Origin: Xestospongia bergquistia
Lineage: Eukaryota > Porifera > Demospongiae > Haplosclerida > Petrosiidae
Assembly: GCA_963965975.1 (NCBI GenBank)
Contig: OZ014420.1
Span: 2,754,001 to 2,818,000 of the forward strand
Reading direction: 5' to 3'
Length of the DNA: 64,000 nucleotides
Under the pieces are notes generated by a model. That model did not search any database and was not told the DNA's origin. It saw only the letters and a program-made list of their open reading frames with translations. A program made the translations under genes and the position numbers. Shown here piece by piece: positions 45,527 through 60,100 of this stretch (its first letter is position 1; every line of letters begins with the position of its first letter).

Positions 45527-46960
45527 TTAGTTGGTTTAGACTAGTGAGAGAAGTTTATAAAGTAAACTGCTCAGTCTAAAGGACCTTATGGCACTAACTA
45601 AATAAACAGCTATTAACAGTTTAGTAAGATAGTTTGCATTAACGCTCTAAAGTCTTTAAGTTAAAGACTTTAGAAGGTTTAGACTATTTAAAGAAGTTTA
45701 TAATGTAAACTGCTCAGTCTAAAGGACTTTATGGCACTAACTAAATAAACAGCTATTAACAGTTTAGTAAGTTAGTTTGCATTAACGCTCTAAAGTCTTT
45801 ATGTTAAAGACTTTAGAAAGTTTAGACTATTTAGAGAAGTTTATAAAGTAAACTGCTCAGTCTAAAGGACTTTATGGCACTAACTAAATAAACAGCTATT
45901 AACAGTTTAGTTAGTTACTTTGCATTAACGCTCTAAAGTCTTTAAATTAAAGACTTTAGAAGGTTTAGATTGTTGAGAGAAGTGTATAGAGTAAACTGCT
46001 CAGTCTAAAGGACTTTATGGCACTAACTAAATAAACAGCTATTAACAGTTTAGTAAGTTACTTTGCATTAACGCTTTAAATCTTTAAGTTAAAGACTTTA
46101 GAAGGTTTAGACTATTGAGAGAAGTTTATAAAGTAAACTGCTCAGTCTAAAGGACTTTATGGCACTAACTAAATAAACAGCTATTAACAGTTTAGTAAGT
46201 TAGTTTGCATTAACGCTATAAAGTCTTTAAGTTAAAGACTTTAGTTGGTTTAGACTAGTGAGAGAAGTTTATAAAGTAAACTGCTCAGTCTAAAGGACTT
46301 TATGGCACTAACTAAATAAACAGCTATTAACAGTTTAGAAAGATAGTTTGCATTAACGCTCTAAAGTCTTTAAGTTAAAGACTTTAGAAGGTTTAGACTA
46401 TTTAAAGAAGTTTATAATGTAAACTGCTCAGTCTAAAGGACTTTATGGCACTAACTAAATAAACAGCTATTAACAGTTTAGTAAGTTAGTTTGCATTAAC
46501 GCTCTAAAGTCTTTAAGTTAAAGACTTTAGAAAGTTTAGACTATTTAGAGAAGTTTATAAAGTAAACTGCTCAGTCTAAAGGACTTTATGGCACTAACTA
46601 TATAAACAGCTATTAACAGTTTAGTTAGTTACTTTGCATTAACGCTCTAAAGTCTTTAAATTAAAGACTTTAGAAGGTTTAGATTATTGAGAGAAGTGTA
46701 TAGAGTAAACTGCTCAGTCTAAAGGACTTTATGGCACTAACTAAATAAACAGCTATTAACAGTTTAGTAAGTTACTTTGCATTAACGCTTTAAATCTTTA
46801 AGTTAAAGACTTTAGAAGGTTTAGACTATTGAGAGAAGTTTATAAAGTAAACTGCTCAGTCTAAAGGACTTTATGGCACTAACTAAATAAACAGCTATTA
46901 ACAGTTTAGTAAGTTAGTTCGCGTTAACGCTCTAAAGTCTTTAAGTTAAAGACTTTAGAA
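45527..46960 (-). repeat. Higher-order repeat of five satellite units (about 714 bp)
   Basis: A run of unit variants recurs in the same order. A unit with ttagttggtttagactagtg starts at 45527 and again at 46241. It is followed each time by a unit with tttataatgtaaactg, one with agaaagtttagac, one with gtgtatagagtaaac and one with cgctttaaatcttt. A related, partly rearranged series continues to about 47900. Confidence 0.8.
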
Positions 46961-49439
46961 GGTTTAGACTGTTGAGAGAAGTTTATAAAGTAAACTGCTC
47001 AGTCTAAAAAACTTTATGACACTAACTAAATAAACAGCTATTAACAGTTTAGTAAGTTAGTTTGCATTAACGCTCTAAAGTCTTTTAGTTAAAGATTTTA
47101 GTAGATTTATAGCATTGAGAGAAGTTTATAAAGTAAACTGCTCAGTCTAAAGGACTTTATGGCACTAACTAATGAACAGCTATTAACAGTTTAGTAAGTT
47201 ACTTCGCATTAACGCTCTAATGTCTTTAAGTTAAAGACTTTAGACGGTTTAGACTATTGAGAGAAGTTTATAAAGAAAACTGCTCAGTCTAAAGGACTTT
47301 ATGGCACTAACTAAATAAACAGCTATTAACAGTTTAGTAAGATAGTTAGCATTAACGCTCTAAAGTCTTTAAGTTAAAGACTTTAGAAGGTTTAGACTAT
47401 TTAAAGAAGTTTATAATGTAAACTGCTCAGTCTAAAGGACTTTATGGCACTAACTAAATAAACAGCTGTTAACAGTTTAGTAAGTTAGTTTGCATTAACG
47501 CTCTAAAGTCTTTAAGTTAAAGACTTTAGAAAGTTTAGACTATTTAGAGAAGTTTATAAAGTAAACTGCTCAGTCTAAAGGACTTTATGGCACTAACTAA
47601 ATAAAATGCTATTAACAGTTTAGTAAGTTACTTTGCATTAACGCTCTAAAGTCTTTAAATTAAAGACTTTAGAAGGTTTAGATTATTGAGAGAAGTGTAT
47701 AGAGTAAACTGCTCAGTCTAAAGGACTTTATGGCACTAACTAAATAAACAGCTATTAACAGTTTAGTAAGTTAGTTTGCATTAACGCTTTAAGTCTTTAA
47801 GTTAAAGACTTTAGAAGGTTTAGACTATTGAGAGAAGTTTATAAAGTAAACTGCTCAGTCTAAAGGACTTTATGGCACTAACTAAATAAACAGCTATTAA
47901 CAGTTTAGTAAGTTAGTTCGCATTAACGCTCTAAAGTCTTTAAGTTAAAGACTTTAGATGGTTTAGACTGTTGAGAGAAGTTTATAAAATAAACTGCTCA
48001 GTCTAAAGGACTTTATGGCACTAACTAATGAACAGCTATTAACAGTTTAGTAAGTTACTTCGCATTAACGCTCTAATGTCTTTAAGTTGAAGACTTTAGA
48101 CGGTTTAGACTATTGAGAGAAGTTTATAAAGAAAACTGCTCAGTCTAAAGGACTTTATGGCACTAACTAAATAAACAGCTATTAACAGTTTAGTAAGATA
48201 GTTTGCATTAACGCTCTAAAGTCTTTAAGTTAAAGACTTTAGAAGGTTTTTATGGCACTAACTAAATAAACAGCCATTAACATTTTAGTAAGTTAGTTTG
48301 CATTAACGCTATAAAGTCTTTAAGTTAAAGACTTTAGAAGGTTGAGACTATTGAGAGAAGTTTATAAAGTAAACTGCTCAGTCTAAAGGACTTTATGGCA
48401 CTAACGAAATAAACAGCTATTAACAGTTTAGTAAGTTAGTTTGCATTAACGCTCTAAAGTCTTTACGTTAAAGACTTTAGTAGGTTTAGACTATCTAAAG
48501 AAGTTTATAAAGTAAACTGCTCAGTCTAAATGACTTTATGGTACTAACTAAATAGCTATTAACAGTTTATAAGTTTGTTTGCATTAACGCTCTAAAGTCT
48601 TTAAGTTAAAGACTTCAGAAGTTTTAGACTATTGAGAGAAGATTAGAAAGTAAACTGCTCAGTCTAAAGGACTTTATGGCACTAACTAAATAAACAGTTA
48701 TTGGCAGTTTAGTAAGTTAGTTTGCATTAACGCTCAAAAGTTTTTAAGTTAAAGACTTTAGAATGTTTAGATTATTGAGAGAAGTTTTTAAAGTAAACTG
48801 CTCAGTCTAAAGGACTTTATGTCACTTTCTAAATAAACACTTGTTAACATTTTAGTAAGTTTGTTTGCATTAACGCTATAAAGTCTTTAAATTAAAGACT
48901 TTAGTAGGTTCAGACTATTGAGAGAAGTTTGTAAAGTAAACTGCTTAGTCTAAAGGACTTTATTGCACTAACTAAATAAAAGCTATTAACAGTTTAGTAA
49001 GTTTGTTTGCATTAAATCTCTAATGTCTTTAAGTTAAAGACTTTAGAATGTTTAGACTATTGAGAGAAGTTTATAAAGTAAACTGCTCAGTCTAAAGGAC
49101 TTTATGGCACTAACTAAATAAACAGCTATTAACAATTTAGTAAGTTAGTTTGCATTAACGCTCTAAAGTCTTGCAGTTAAAGACTTTAGAAGGTTTAGAC
49201 TAATGAGAGATGTTTATAAAGTAAACTGCTCTGTCTGAAGGACTTTATGTCACTAGCTACTTAAACGGCTATTAACAATTTAGTAAGTTAGTTGGCATTA
49301 ACTCACTAAAGTCTTTAAGTTAAAGACTTTAGAAGGGTTAGACTATTGAGAGAAGTTTATAAAGTAAACTGCTCAGTCTAAAGGACATTATGGCACTAAC
49401 TAAATAAACAGCTATTAACTGTTCAGTAAGTTAGTTTGC

Positions 49440-51230
49440 ATTAACGCTCTAAAGTCTTTAAGTTAAAGACTTTAGAAGGTTTAGACTATTGAGAGAAGTT
49501 CATAAAGTAAACTGCTCAGTCTAAAGGACTTTATGGTACTAACTAAATAAACAGCTATTAACAGTTTAGTAAGTTAGTTTACATTAACGCTCTAAAGTCT
49601 ATAAGTTAAAGACTTTAGAAGGTTTAGAATATTCAGAGAACTTTATAAAGTAAACTGCCCATTCTAAAGGACTTTATGGCACTAACTAAATAAAAAGCTA
49701 TTAAGAGTTTAGTGAGTTATTTTGCATTAACGCTCTAAAGTCTTTAAGTTAAAGACTTTAGTAGGTTTAGACTATTTAGAGAAGTTTATAAAGTAAACTG
49801 TTATGTCTAAACGACTTTATGGTACTAAGTAAACATCTATTAACAGTTTATTAAATTAGCTTGCATTAACGCTTTAAAGTCTTTAAGTTAAAGACTTTAG
49901 AAGGTTTAGACTAATGAGAGAAGTTTATAAAGTAAACTGCTCAGTCTATAGGACTTTATGGCACTAACTAAATAAACAGCCATTAACACTTTAGTAACAT
50001 AGTTTGCATTAACTCTCTAAAGTCTTTAAGTTAAAGACTTTAGAAGGTTTAGACTATCGAGAGAAGTTTATAAAGTAAACTGCTCAGTCTAAAGGACTTT
50101 GTGGCACTAACTAAATAAACAGCTATTAACAGTTTAGTAAGTTAGTTTGCATTAACGCTCTAAAGTCTTTAAGTTAAAGACTTTAGTAGGTTTAGACTAT
50201 TGAGAGATGTTTATAAAGTAAACTGCTCAGTCCAAAGGACTTTATGGCACCAACTAAATAAACAGTTATTAGCAGTTTAGTAAGTTAGTTTGCATTAACA
50301 CCCAAAAGTCTTTAAGTTAAAGACTTTAGAACGTTTAGATTATTTAGAGAAGAATGTCAAGTAAACTGCTCAGTCTAAAGGTCGTTATCTCACTAACTAA
50401 ATAAACGGCTATTAACAGTTTAGTAAGTTAGTTTGCATTAACGCTCTAAAGTCTTTAAGTTAAAGACTTTAGAAGGTTTAGAATATTCAGAGAACTTTAT
50501 AAAGTAAACTGCCCATTCTAAAGGACTTTATGGCACTAACTAAATAAAAAGCTATTAAGAGTTTAGTGAGTTAGTTTGCATTAACGCTCTAAAGTCTTTA
50601 AGTTAAAGACTTTAGTAGGTTTAGACTATTTAGAGAAGTTTATAAAGTAAACTGCTATGTCTAAACGACTTATGGTACTAAGTAAACATCTATTAACAGT
50701 CTATTAAATTAGCTTGCATTAACGCTTTAAAGTCTTTAAGTTAAAGACTTTAGAAGGTTTAGACTAATGAGAGAAGTTTATAAAGTAAACTGCTCAATCT
50801 ATAGGACTTTATGGCACTAACTAAATAAACAGCTATTAACAGTTTAGTAACATAGTTTGCATTAACTCTCTAAAGTCTTTAAGTTAAAGACTTTAGAAGG
50901 TTTAGACTATCGAGAGAAGTTTATAAAGTAAACTGCTCAGTCTAAAGGACTTTGTGGCACTAACTAAATAAACAGCTATTAACAGTTTAGTAAGTTAGTT
51001 TGCATTAACGCTCTAAAGTCTTTAAGTTAAAGACTTTAGTAGGTTTAGACTATTGAGAAATGTTTATAAAGTAAACTGATCAGTCCAAAGGACTTTATGG
51101 CACCAACTAAATAAACAGTTATTAGCAGTTTAGTAAGTTAGTTTGCATTAACACCCAAAAGTCTTTAAGTTAAAGACTTTAGAAGGTTTAGATTATTTAG
51201 AGAAGTTTGTCAAGTAAACTGCTCAGTCTA
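49440..51230 (-). repeat. Higher-order repeat of six satellite units (about 854 bp)
   Basis: Distinctive variants recur with one offset. The unit with ggtttagaatattcagagaa lies at 49621 and 50475. The unit with aaaggtcgttatctcac lies at about 50370 and 51230. The units with gactttgtggcac and attaacacccaaaagtc also recur in order. This indicates a recent duplication of a six-unit block. Confidence 0.8.
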
Positions 51231-54140
51231 AAGGTCGTTATCTCACTAACTAAATAAACGGCTATTAACAGTTTAGTAAGTTAGTTTGCATTAACGCTCT
51301 AAAGTCTTTAAGTTAAAGACTTTAGAAGGTTTAGACTATTGAGAGAGGTTTATAAAGTAAACTACTCAACCTAAAAGGCTTTATGGCACTAACTAAACAA
51401 ACAGCTATTAACAGTTTAGTAAGTTAGTTTGCATTAACGCTCTAAAGTCTTTAAGTTAAAGACTTTAGAAGGTTTAGACTATAGAGAGAAGTGTATAAAG
51501 GAAACTGCTAAGTCTAAAGGACTTTATGGCACTAACTAAATAAACAACTATTAACAGTTTAGTAAGTTTTTTTGCATTAACGCTCTAAACTCTTTAAGGT
51601 AAAGTCTTTAGAAGGTTTAGACTATTGAGAGAAGTTTATAAAGTAAACTGCTCAGTCTAAAGTACTTTATGGCACTAACTAAATAAACAGCTATTAACAG
51701 TTGAGTAAGTTAGTTCGCATTAACGCTCTAATGTCTTAAAATTAAAGACTTTATTAGGTTTAGACTATTGAGAGAAGTTTATAAAGTAAACTGCCCAGTT
51801 TAAAGGACTTTATGGCAATAACTAAATAAGCAGCTATTAACAGTTTAGTAAGTTAGTTTGCATTAACGCTCTAAAGTCTTTAAGTTAAAGACTTTAGAAG
51901 GTTTAGACTATTGACAGAATTTTATAAAGTAAACTGCTCATTCTAAAGGACTTTATGGCACTAACTAAATAAACAGCTATTAACCGTTTAGTAAGTTACT
52001 TGGCATTAACACTCTAATGTCTTTAAGTTAAAGACTTTAGTAGGTTTAGACTATTGAGAGAAGTTTATAAAGTAAACTGCTCAGTCTAAAGGACGTTATG
52101 GCATAAATAAATAAACAGCTATTAATAGTTTAGTCAGTTACTTTGCATTAACGCTCTAATGTCCTTAAGTTAAAGACTTTAGTAGGTTTAGAGTATTGAG
52201 AGAAGTGTATAAAGTAAAGTGCTCAGTCTAAAGGACTTTTTGGCACTGACTAAATAAACAGCTATTAACAGTTTAGTAAGTTAGTTTGCATTAACCCTCT
52301 AAAGTCTTTAAGTTAAAGACTTTAGAAGGTTTAGACTATTGAGAGAAGATTATAAAGTAAACTGCTCAGTCTAAAGGACTTTATGGCACTAACTTAATGA
52401 AAAGCTATTAACAGTTTAGTAAGTTAGTTTGCATTAACGCTTTAATGTCTTTAAATTAAACACTTTAGTAGGTTTAGTCTACTGAGAGAAGTTTATAAAG
52501 TATACTGCTCAGTCTAAATGACTTTATGGCACTAACTAAATAAACATCTATTAACAGTTTAGTAAGTTATTTTTCATTAACGCTCTAAAGTCTTTAAGTT
52601 AAAGACTTTAGAAGGTTTAGACTATTGAGAGAAGTTTATAAAGTAAACTGCACAGTTTAAAGGACTTTATGGCACTAACTAAATAAACAGCTATTAACAG
52701 TTTAGTAAGTTACTTTGCATTAACACTCTAAAGTCTTTAATTTAAGGACTTTAGAGGGTTTAGACTATTGAGAGTTTATAAAGTAAACTGCTCAGTCTAA
52801 AGGACTTTATGGCACTAACTAAATAAACAGCTATTAACAGTTTAGTAAGTTACTTTGCATTAACGCTCTAAAGTCTTTAAGTTAAAGGCTTTAGAAGGTT
52901 TAGTCTATTGAGAGAAGTTTATAAAGTAAACTGCTCAGTCTAAAGGACTTTATGGCACTAACTAAATAAACAGCTATTAACAGTTTAGTAAGTTATTTTG
53001 CATTAACGCTCTAAAATCTTTAAGTTAACGACTTTAGTGGTTTTAGACTATTGACAGAATTTTATAAAGTAAACTGCTCATTCTAAAGGACTTTATGGCA
53101 CTAACTAAATAAAGAGCTATTAACAGTTTAGTAAGTTACTTTGCATTAACGCTCTAATGTCTCTAAGTTAAAGACTTTAGAAAGTTTAGACTATTGAGAG
53201 AAGTTTATAAAGTAAACTGCTCAATCTAAATGACTTTATGGCACTAACGAAATAAACAGCTATTAACAGTTTAGTAAGTTACATTGCATTAACGCTCTAA
53301 AGTCTTTAAGTTAAAGACTTTTGTAGGTTTAGACTATTGAGAGAAGTTTATAAAGTAAAATGCTCAGTCTAAAGGACTTTATGGCACTAACTAAATAAAC
53401 AGCTATTAACAGTTTAGTAAGTTTGTCTGCATTAACGCCCTAATGTGTTTAAGTTAAAGACTTTAGAAGGTTTAGACTGTTGAGAGAAGTTTATAAAGTA
53501 AACTGCTCAGTCTAATGGACTTTATGGCACTAACTAAATAAACAGCTATTAAAAGTTTAGAAAGTTAGTTGGCATTAACGCTCTAAAGTCTTTAAGGTAA
53601 AGGCTTCAGTAGGTTTAGACTATTGAGAGAATTTTATAAAGTAAACTGCTCAGTCTAAAGCACTTTATGGCACTAACTAAATAAACAGCTATTAACAGTT
53701 TAGTAAGTTTGTTTGCATTAACGCTCTAAAGTCTTTAAGTTAAAGACTGTACAAGGTTTAGACTATTGAGAGAAGTTTATGAAGTAAACTGCTCAGTCTA
53801 AAGGACTTTATGGCAGTAACTAAACGCACAGCTCCTAACAGTTTAGTAAGTGAGCTTGCAGTAACGCTATAAAGTCTTTCAATTAAAGACTTTATTAGAT
53901 TTAGACTATTGAGAGAAGTTTATAAAGTAAACTGCTCAGTCTAAAGGACTTTATCGCACTTACTAAATAAACAGCTATTAACAGTTTAGTAAGTTACTTT
54001 CCATTAACGCTCTAAAGTCTTTAAGTTAAGGACTTTAGAAGGTTTAGACTATTGAGTGAAGTTTATAAAGTAAACTGCTCAGTCTAAAGGACTTTATGGC
54101 ACTAACTAAATAAACAGCTATTGACAGTTTAGTAAGTTAG

Positions 54141-54195
54141 TTTGCATTAACGCTCTAAAGTCTGTAACTTAAAGACTTTAGAGCGTTAATGCAAA
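54141..54195. repeat. Satellite strand-switch point (palindrome centred on 54168)
   Basis: Left of 54168 the satellite reads as in the 43.5-54 kb block; right of it every unit is in reverse complement. The two 27-bp arms around the centre (tttgcattaacgctctaaag ... and its complement) match at all but one position, and there is no spacer. The centre coincides with the internal palindrome of the unit. Confidence 0.93.
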
Positions 54196-57100
54196 CAAAC
54201 TTACTAAACTGTGAATAGCTGTTTATTTAGTTAGTGCCATAAAGTCCTTTAGACTGAGCAGTTTACTTTATAAACTTCTCTCAATAGTCTAAACCTTCTA
54301 AAGCCTTTAACTTAAAGACTTTAGAGCGTTAATGCGAAATATCTTACTAAACAGTTCATAGCTGTTTATTTAGTTAGTGCCATAAGGTCCTTTGGACTGA
54401 GCAGTTTACTTTATAAACTTCTCTCGATAGTCTAAACCTTCTAAAGTCTTTAACTTAAAGACTTTAGAGCGTTAATGCAAACTATCTTACTAAACTGTTA
54501 ATAGCTGTTTATTTAGTTAGTGACATAAAGTCCTTTAGACTGAGCAGTTTACTTTATAAACTTCTCTCATTAGTCTAAACCTTCTAAAGTCTTTAACTTA
54601 AAGACTTTAGAGCGTTAATGCGAGCTAACTTAATAGACTGTTAATAGATGCTTAGTTAGTACCATAAAGTCGTTTAGACATCGCAGTTTACTTTATAAAC
54701 TTCTCTAAATAGTCTAAACCTTCTAAAGTCTTTAACTTAAATACTTTAGAGCGTTAATGCAAACTAACTTACTAAGCTGTTAATAGCCGTTTATGTAGTT
54801 AGTGACATAAAGTCCTTTAGACTGAGCAGTTTACTTTATAAACTTCTCTCAATAGTCTAAACCTTCTAAAGCCTTTAACTTAAAGACTTTAGAGCGTTAA
54901 TGCGAAATATCTTACTAAACAGTTCATAGCTGTTTATTTAGTTAGTGCCATAAAGTCCTTTGGACTGAGCAGTTTACTTTATAAACTTCTCTCAATAGGC
55001 TAAACATTCTAAAGTCTTTAACTTATAGACTTTAGAGCGTTAATGTAAACTAACTTACTAAACTGTTAATAGCTGTTTATTTAGTTAGTGCCACAAAGTC
55101 CTTTAGACTGAGCAGTTTACGTTATAAACTTCTCTCAATAGTCTAAACCTTCTAAAGTCTTTAACTTAAAGACTTTAGAGCATTAATGCAAACTAACTTA
55201 CTGAACAGTTAATAGCTATTTATTTAGTTAGTGCCACAAAGTCCTTTAGACTGAGCAGTTTACTTTATAAACTTCTCTCAATACTCTAAACCTTCTAATG
55301 TCTTCAACTTAAAGACTTTAGAGCGTTAATGCAAACTAACTTACTAAGCTGTTAATAGCCGTTTATGTAGTTAGTGACATAAAGTCCTTCAGACAGAGCA
55401 GTTTACTTTATAAACATCTCTCATTAGTCTAAACCTTCTAAAGTCTTTAGCTTAAAGACTTTAGAGCGTTAATTCAAAGTAACTTACTAAACAGTTAATA
55501 GCTGTTTATTTAGTTAGTGCCATAAAGTCCTTTAGACTGAGCAGTTTACTTTATAAACTTCTCTCAATAGACTAAACATTCTAAAGTCTTTAACTTAAAG
55601 ACTTTAGAGCGTTAATGCAAACTAACTTACTAAAATGTTAATTGCTGTTTATTTAGTTAGTGCCATAAAGTTTTTCAGACTGAGCTGTTTACTTTATAGT
55701 CTTCTCTCAATAGTCTAAACCTTCTAAGGTCGTTAACTTAAAGACTTTGGAGCGTTAATGCAAAGCAACTTACTAAAGTGTTAATAGCTGTTTATTTAGT
55801 TAGTGCCATAAAGTCCTTTAGACTGAGCAGTTTACATTATAATCTACTTTAAATAGTCTAGACCTTCTAAAGTCTTTAACTGAAAGACTTTAGATCGTTA
55901 ATGCAAACTAACTTACTAAACTGTTAATAGCTGTTTATTTAGTTAGTGCCATAAAGTGCTTTAGACTGAGCAGTTTACTTTATAAACTTCTCTCAATGGT
56001 CTAAATCTACTAAAGTCTATAACTAAAAGACTTTAGAGCGTTAGTGCAAAGTAACTTACTAAACTGTTAATAGCTGTTTATTTAGTTAGTGCCATAAAGT
56101 CCTTTAGACTGAGCAGTTTACCTTATAAACTTCTCTCAATAGTCTAAACCTTCTAAAGTCTTTAACTTAAAGACTTTAGAGCGTTAAAGCAAACTAACTT
56201 ACTAAACTGTTAATAGCTGTTTATTTAGTTAGTGCCATAAAGTCCTTTAAACTGAGCAGTATACTTTATAAACATCTCTCAATAGTCTAAACCTTCTAAA
56301 GTCTTTAAGTTAAAGACTTTAGAGCATTAATGCAAACTAACTTACTAAACTGTTAATAGCTGTTTATTTAGTTAGTGCCATAAAGTCCTTTAGACTGAGC
56401 AGTTTACTTTATAAACTTCTCTCAATAGTCTAAATCTACTAAAGTCTTTAACATAAAGACTTTAGAGCATTAACGCAAACTAACTTACTAAACTGTTAAT
56501 AGCTGTTTGTTTAGTTAGTTACATAAAGTCTTTAGACTGAGCAGTTTACTTTATAAACTCTCTCAATAGTCTAAACCTTATGAAGTCTTTAATTTAAAGA
56601 CTTTAGACGTTAATGCAAACTAACTTACTAAACTGTTAATAGCTGTTTATTGAGTTAGTGCCATAAAGTCCTTTAGACTGAGCAGTTTACTTTATAAAAT
56701 TCTCTCAATAGTCTAAACCCTCTAAAGTCTTTAACTTAAAGACTTTAGAGCATTAATGCAAAGTAACTTACTAAACTGTTAATAGCTGTTTATTTAGTTA
56801 GTGCCATAAAGTCCTTTAGACTGAGCAGTTTACTTTATAAACCTCTCTAAATAGTCTAAACTTTCTAAAGTCGTTAACTTACAGACTTTAGAGCATTAAT
56901 GCAAAGTAACTTACTAAAGTGTTAATAGCTGTTTATTTAGTTAGTGCCATAAAGTCCTTTAGACTGAGCAGTTTACATTATAAACTACTTTAAACAGTCT
57001 AGACCTTCTAAAGTCTTTAACTTAAAGACTTTAGAGCGTTAATGCAAACTAACTTACTAAACTGTTAATAGCTGTTTATTTATTTAGTGCCAAAAAGTCC

Positions 57101-60100
57101 TTTAGACTGAGCAGTTTACTTTATAAACTTTTCTCAATAGTTTAAACCTTCTAAAGTCTTTAACTCAAAGACTTTAGAGCGTTAACGCAAAGTAACTTAC
57201 AAAACTGTTAATAGCTGTTTATTTAGTTAGTGCCATAAAGTCCTTTAGACTGAGCAGTTTACTTTATAAAATTCTCTCAATAGTCTAAACCTTCTAAAGT
57301 CTTTAACTTAAAGACTTTAGAGCATTAATGCTAACTAACTTACTAAACTGTTAATAGCTGTTTAGTTCGTTAGTGCCATAAAGTCCTTTAGACTGAGTAC
57401 TTTACTTTATAAAATTCTCTCAATAGTCTAAACATTCTAAAGTCTTTAACTTAAAGACTTTAGAGCGTTAATGCAAACTAAATTACAAAACTGTTAATAG
57501 CTGTTTATTTAGTCAGTGCCATAAAGTCATTTAGACTGAGCAGTTTACTTTATAAACTACTCTCAAAAATCTGAACCTTCTAAAGTCTTTAAGCTAAAGA
57601 CTTTAGAGCGTTAATGCAAACTAACTTACTAAACTGTTAATAGCTGTTTATTTAGTTAGTGCCATAAAGTCCTTTAGACTGAGCAGTTATCTTTATAAAC
57701 TTCTCTTAATAGTCTAAACCTACTAAAGTCTTTAACTTAAAGACTTTAGAGCGTTAATGCAAACTATCTTACTAAACAGTTAATAGCTGTTTATTTAGTT
57801 AGTGCCATAAAGTCCTTTAGACTGAGCAGTTTACTTTATAAACTTCTCTCAATAGTCTAAACCTTATAAAGTCTTTAATTTAAAGACTTTAGAGCGTTAA
57901 TGCAAACAAACTGACTAAACTGTTAATAGCTGTTTATTTAGTTAGTGCCATAGCTTTATTTAGACTTAGCAGTTTACTTTATAAACTTCTCTCAATAGTC
58001 TAAACCTTCTAAAGTCTTTAACTTAAAGACTTTAGAGCGTTAATGCAAACTAACTTACTAAACTGTTAATAGCTGTTTATTTAGTTAGTGCCATAAAGTC
58101 CTTCAGACTGAGCAGTTTACTTTATAAACTTCTCTAAACAGTCTAAACCTTCTAAAGTCTTTAACTCAAAGACTTTAGAGCGTTAATGCAAAGTAACTTA
58201 CTAAACTGTTAATAGCTGTTTATTTAGTTAGTGCCATAAAGTCCTTTAAATGAGCAGTTTACTTTATAAAATTCTCTCAATAGTCTAAACCTTCTAAAGT
58301 CTTTAACTTAAAGACTTTAGAGCGTTAATGCAAACTAACTTACTAAACTGTTAATAGCTGTTTATTTAGTTAGTGCCATAAAGTCCTTTATACTGAGCAT
58401 TTTACTTTATAAACTTCACTCAATAGTCTAAATCTACTAAAGTCTTTACCTTAAAGCCTTTAGAGCGTTAATGCAAAGTAACTTACTAAACTGTTAATAG
58501 CTTTTTATTTAGTTAGTGCCATAAAGTCCTTTAGACTGAGCATTTTACTTTATAAACTTCTCTCACTAGTCTAAACCTACTAAAGTCTTTAACTTAAAGA
58601 CTTTAGAGCGTTAATGCAAACTAACTTACTAAACTGTTAATAGCTGTTTATTTTGTTAGAGCCATAAAGTCCTTTAGACTGAGCAGTTTACTTTATACGC
58701 TTCTCTTAATAGTTTAACCTACTAAAGTCTTTAATTTAGAGACTTTAGAGAGTTAATGCAAACTAACTTACTAAACAGTTAATAGCTGTTTATATAGTTA
58801 GAGCCATAAAGACCTTTACACTGAGCAGTTTACTTTATAAACTTCTCTCAATAGTCTAAACCTTCTAAAGTCTTTAACTTAAAGACTTTAGAGAGTTTTT
58901 GCAAACTAACTTACTAAAGTGTTAATAGCTGTTTATTTATTTAGTGCCATAAAGTCCTTTAGACTGAGCAGTTTACTATATAAACTCCTCTCAATAGTCT
59001 GAACCTTCTAAAGTCTTTAACTTAAAGACTTTAGAGCGTTAATGCAAACAAACTTACTAAACTGTTAATAGCTGTTTATTTAGTTAGTGCCATAAAGTCC
59101 TTTAGACTGAGCAGTTTACTTTATAAACTTCTCTCAATAGTCTAAACCTTCTAAAGTCTTTAACTCGAAAACTTTAGAGCGTTAATGCAAACTAACGTCC
59201 TAAACTGTTAATAGCTGTTTTTTTAGTTAGTGCCATAAAGTCCTTTAGACTGAGCAGTTTACTTTATAAACTTCTCTAAACAGTCTAAACCTTCTAAAGT
59301 CTTTAACTAAAAGACTTTAAAGAGTTAATGCAAACTAACTTACTAAACTGTTAATAGCTTTTTATTTAGTTAGTGCCATAAACCCCTTTAGACTGTGCAG
59401 TTTACTATATAAAATTCTCTCAATAGTCTAAACCTTCTAAAGACTTTACCTTAAAGACTTTAGAGCGTTAATGCAAACTAACTTACTAAACTGTTAATAG
59501 CTGTTTATTTTGTTAGTGCTATAAAGTCCTTTAGACTGAGCAGTTTACTTTATAAACTTCTCTCAATAGTCTAAACCTACTAAAGTCTTTAACTTAAAGA
59601 CTTTAGAGCGTTAAGGCAAACTAACTGACTAAACTGTTAATTGCTGTTTATTTAGTTAGTGCCATAAATTCCTTTAGACTGAGCAGTTTACTTTATAAAC
59701 TACTCTAAAGAGTCTAAACCTTCTAAAGTCTTTAACTCAAAGACTTTAGAGAGTTAATGCAAACTAACTTAATAAACTGTTAATACCTGTTTATTCAGTT
59801 AGTGCCATAAAGCCCTTTGGACTGAGCAGTTTACTTTATAAACTTCTCTCAATAGCCTAAACCTTCTAAAGTCTTTAACTTTAGAGCGTTAACGCAAACT
59901 ATCTTACTAAACTGTTAATAGCTGTTTATTTAGTTAGTGCCATAAAGTCCTTTAGACTTAGCAGTTTACTATATATACTTCTCTCACTAGTCTAAACCTA
60001 CTAAAGTCTTTAACTTAAAGACTTTAGAGCGTTAATGCAAACTAACTTACTAAACTGTTAATAGCTGTTTATTTAGTTAGAGCCATAAAGTCCTTTAGAC

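Larger units (their letters stand above)
43496..54167 (-). repeat. Main satellite block, left arm, about 75 units of 143 bp
   Basis: Head-to-tail units include ctaaagtctttaagttaaag, ggtttagactattgagagaag, tttataaagtaaactgctca, ggactttatggcactaac and cattaacg. Most units differ by a few substitutions; indels are rare. Each unit holds an imperfect 23-bp palindrome (11-bp arms aaagtctttaa and ttaaagacttt around one base). A shortened unit lies at about 48240-48260, where a large part of one repeat is deleted. No open frame persists across units. Confidence 0.97.
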
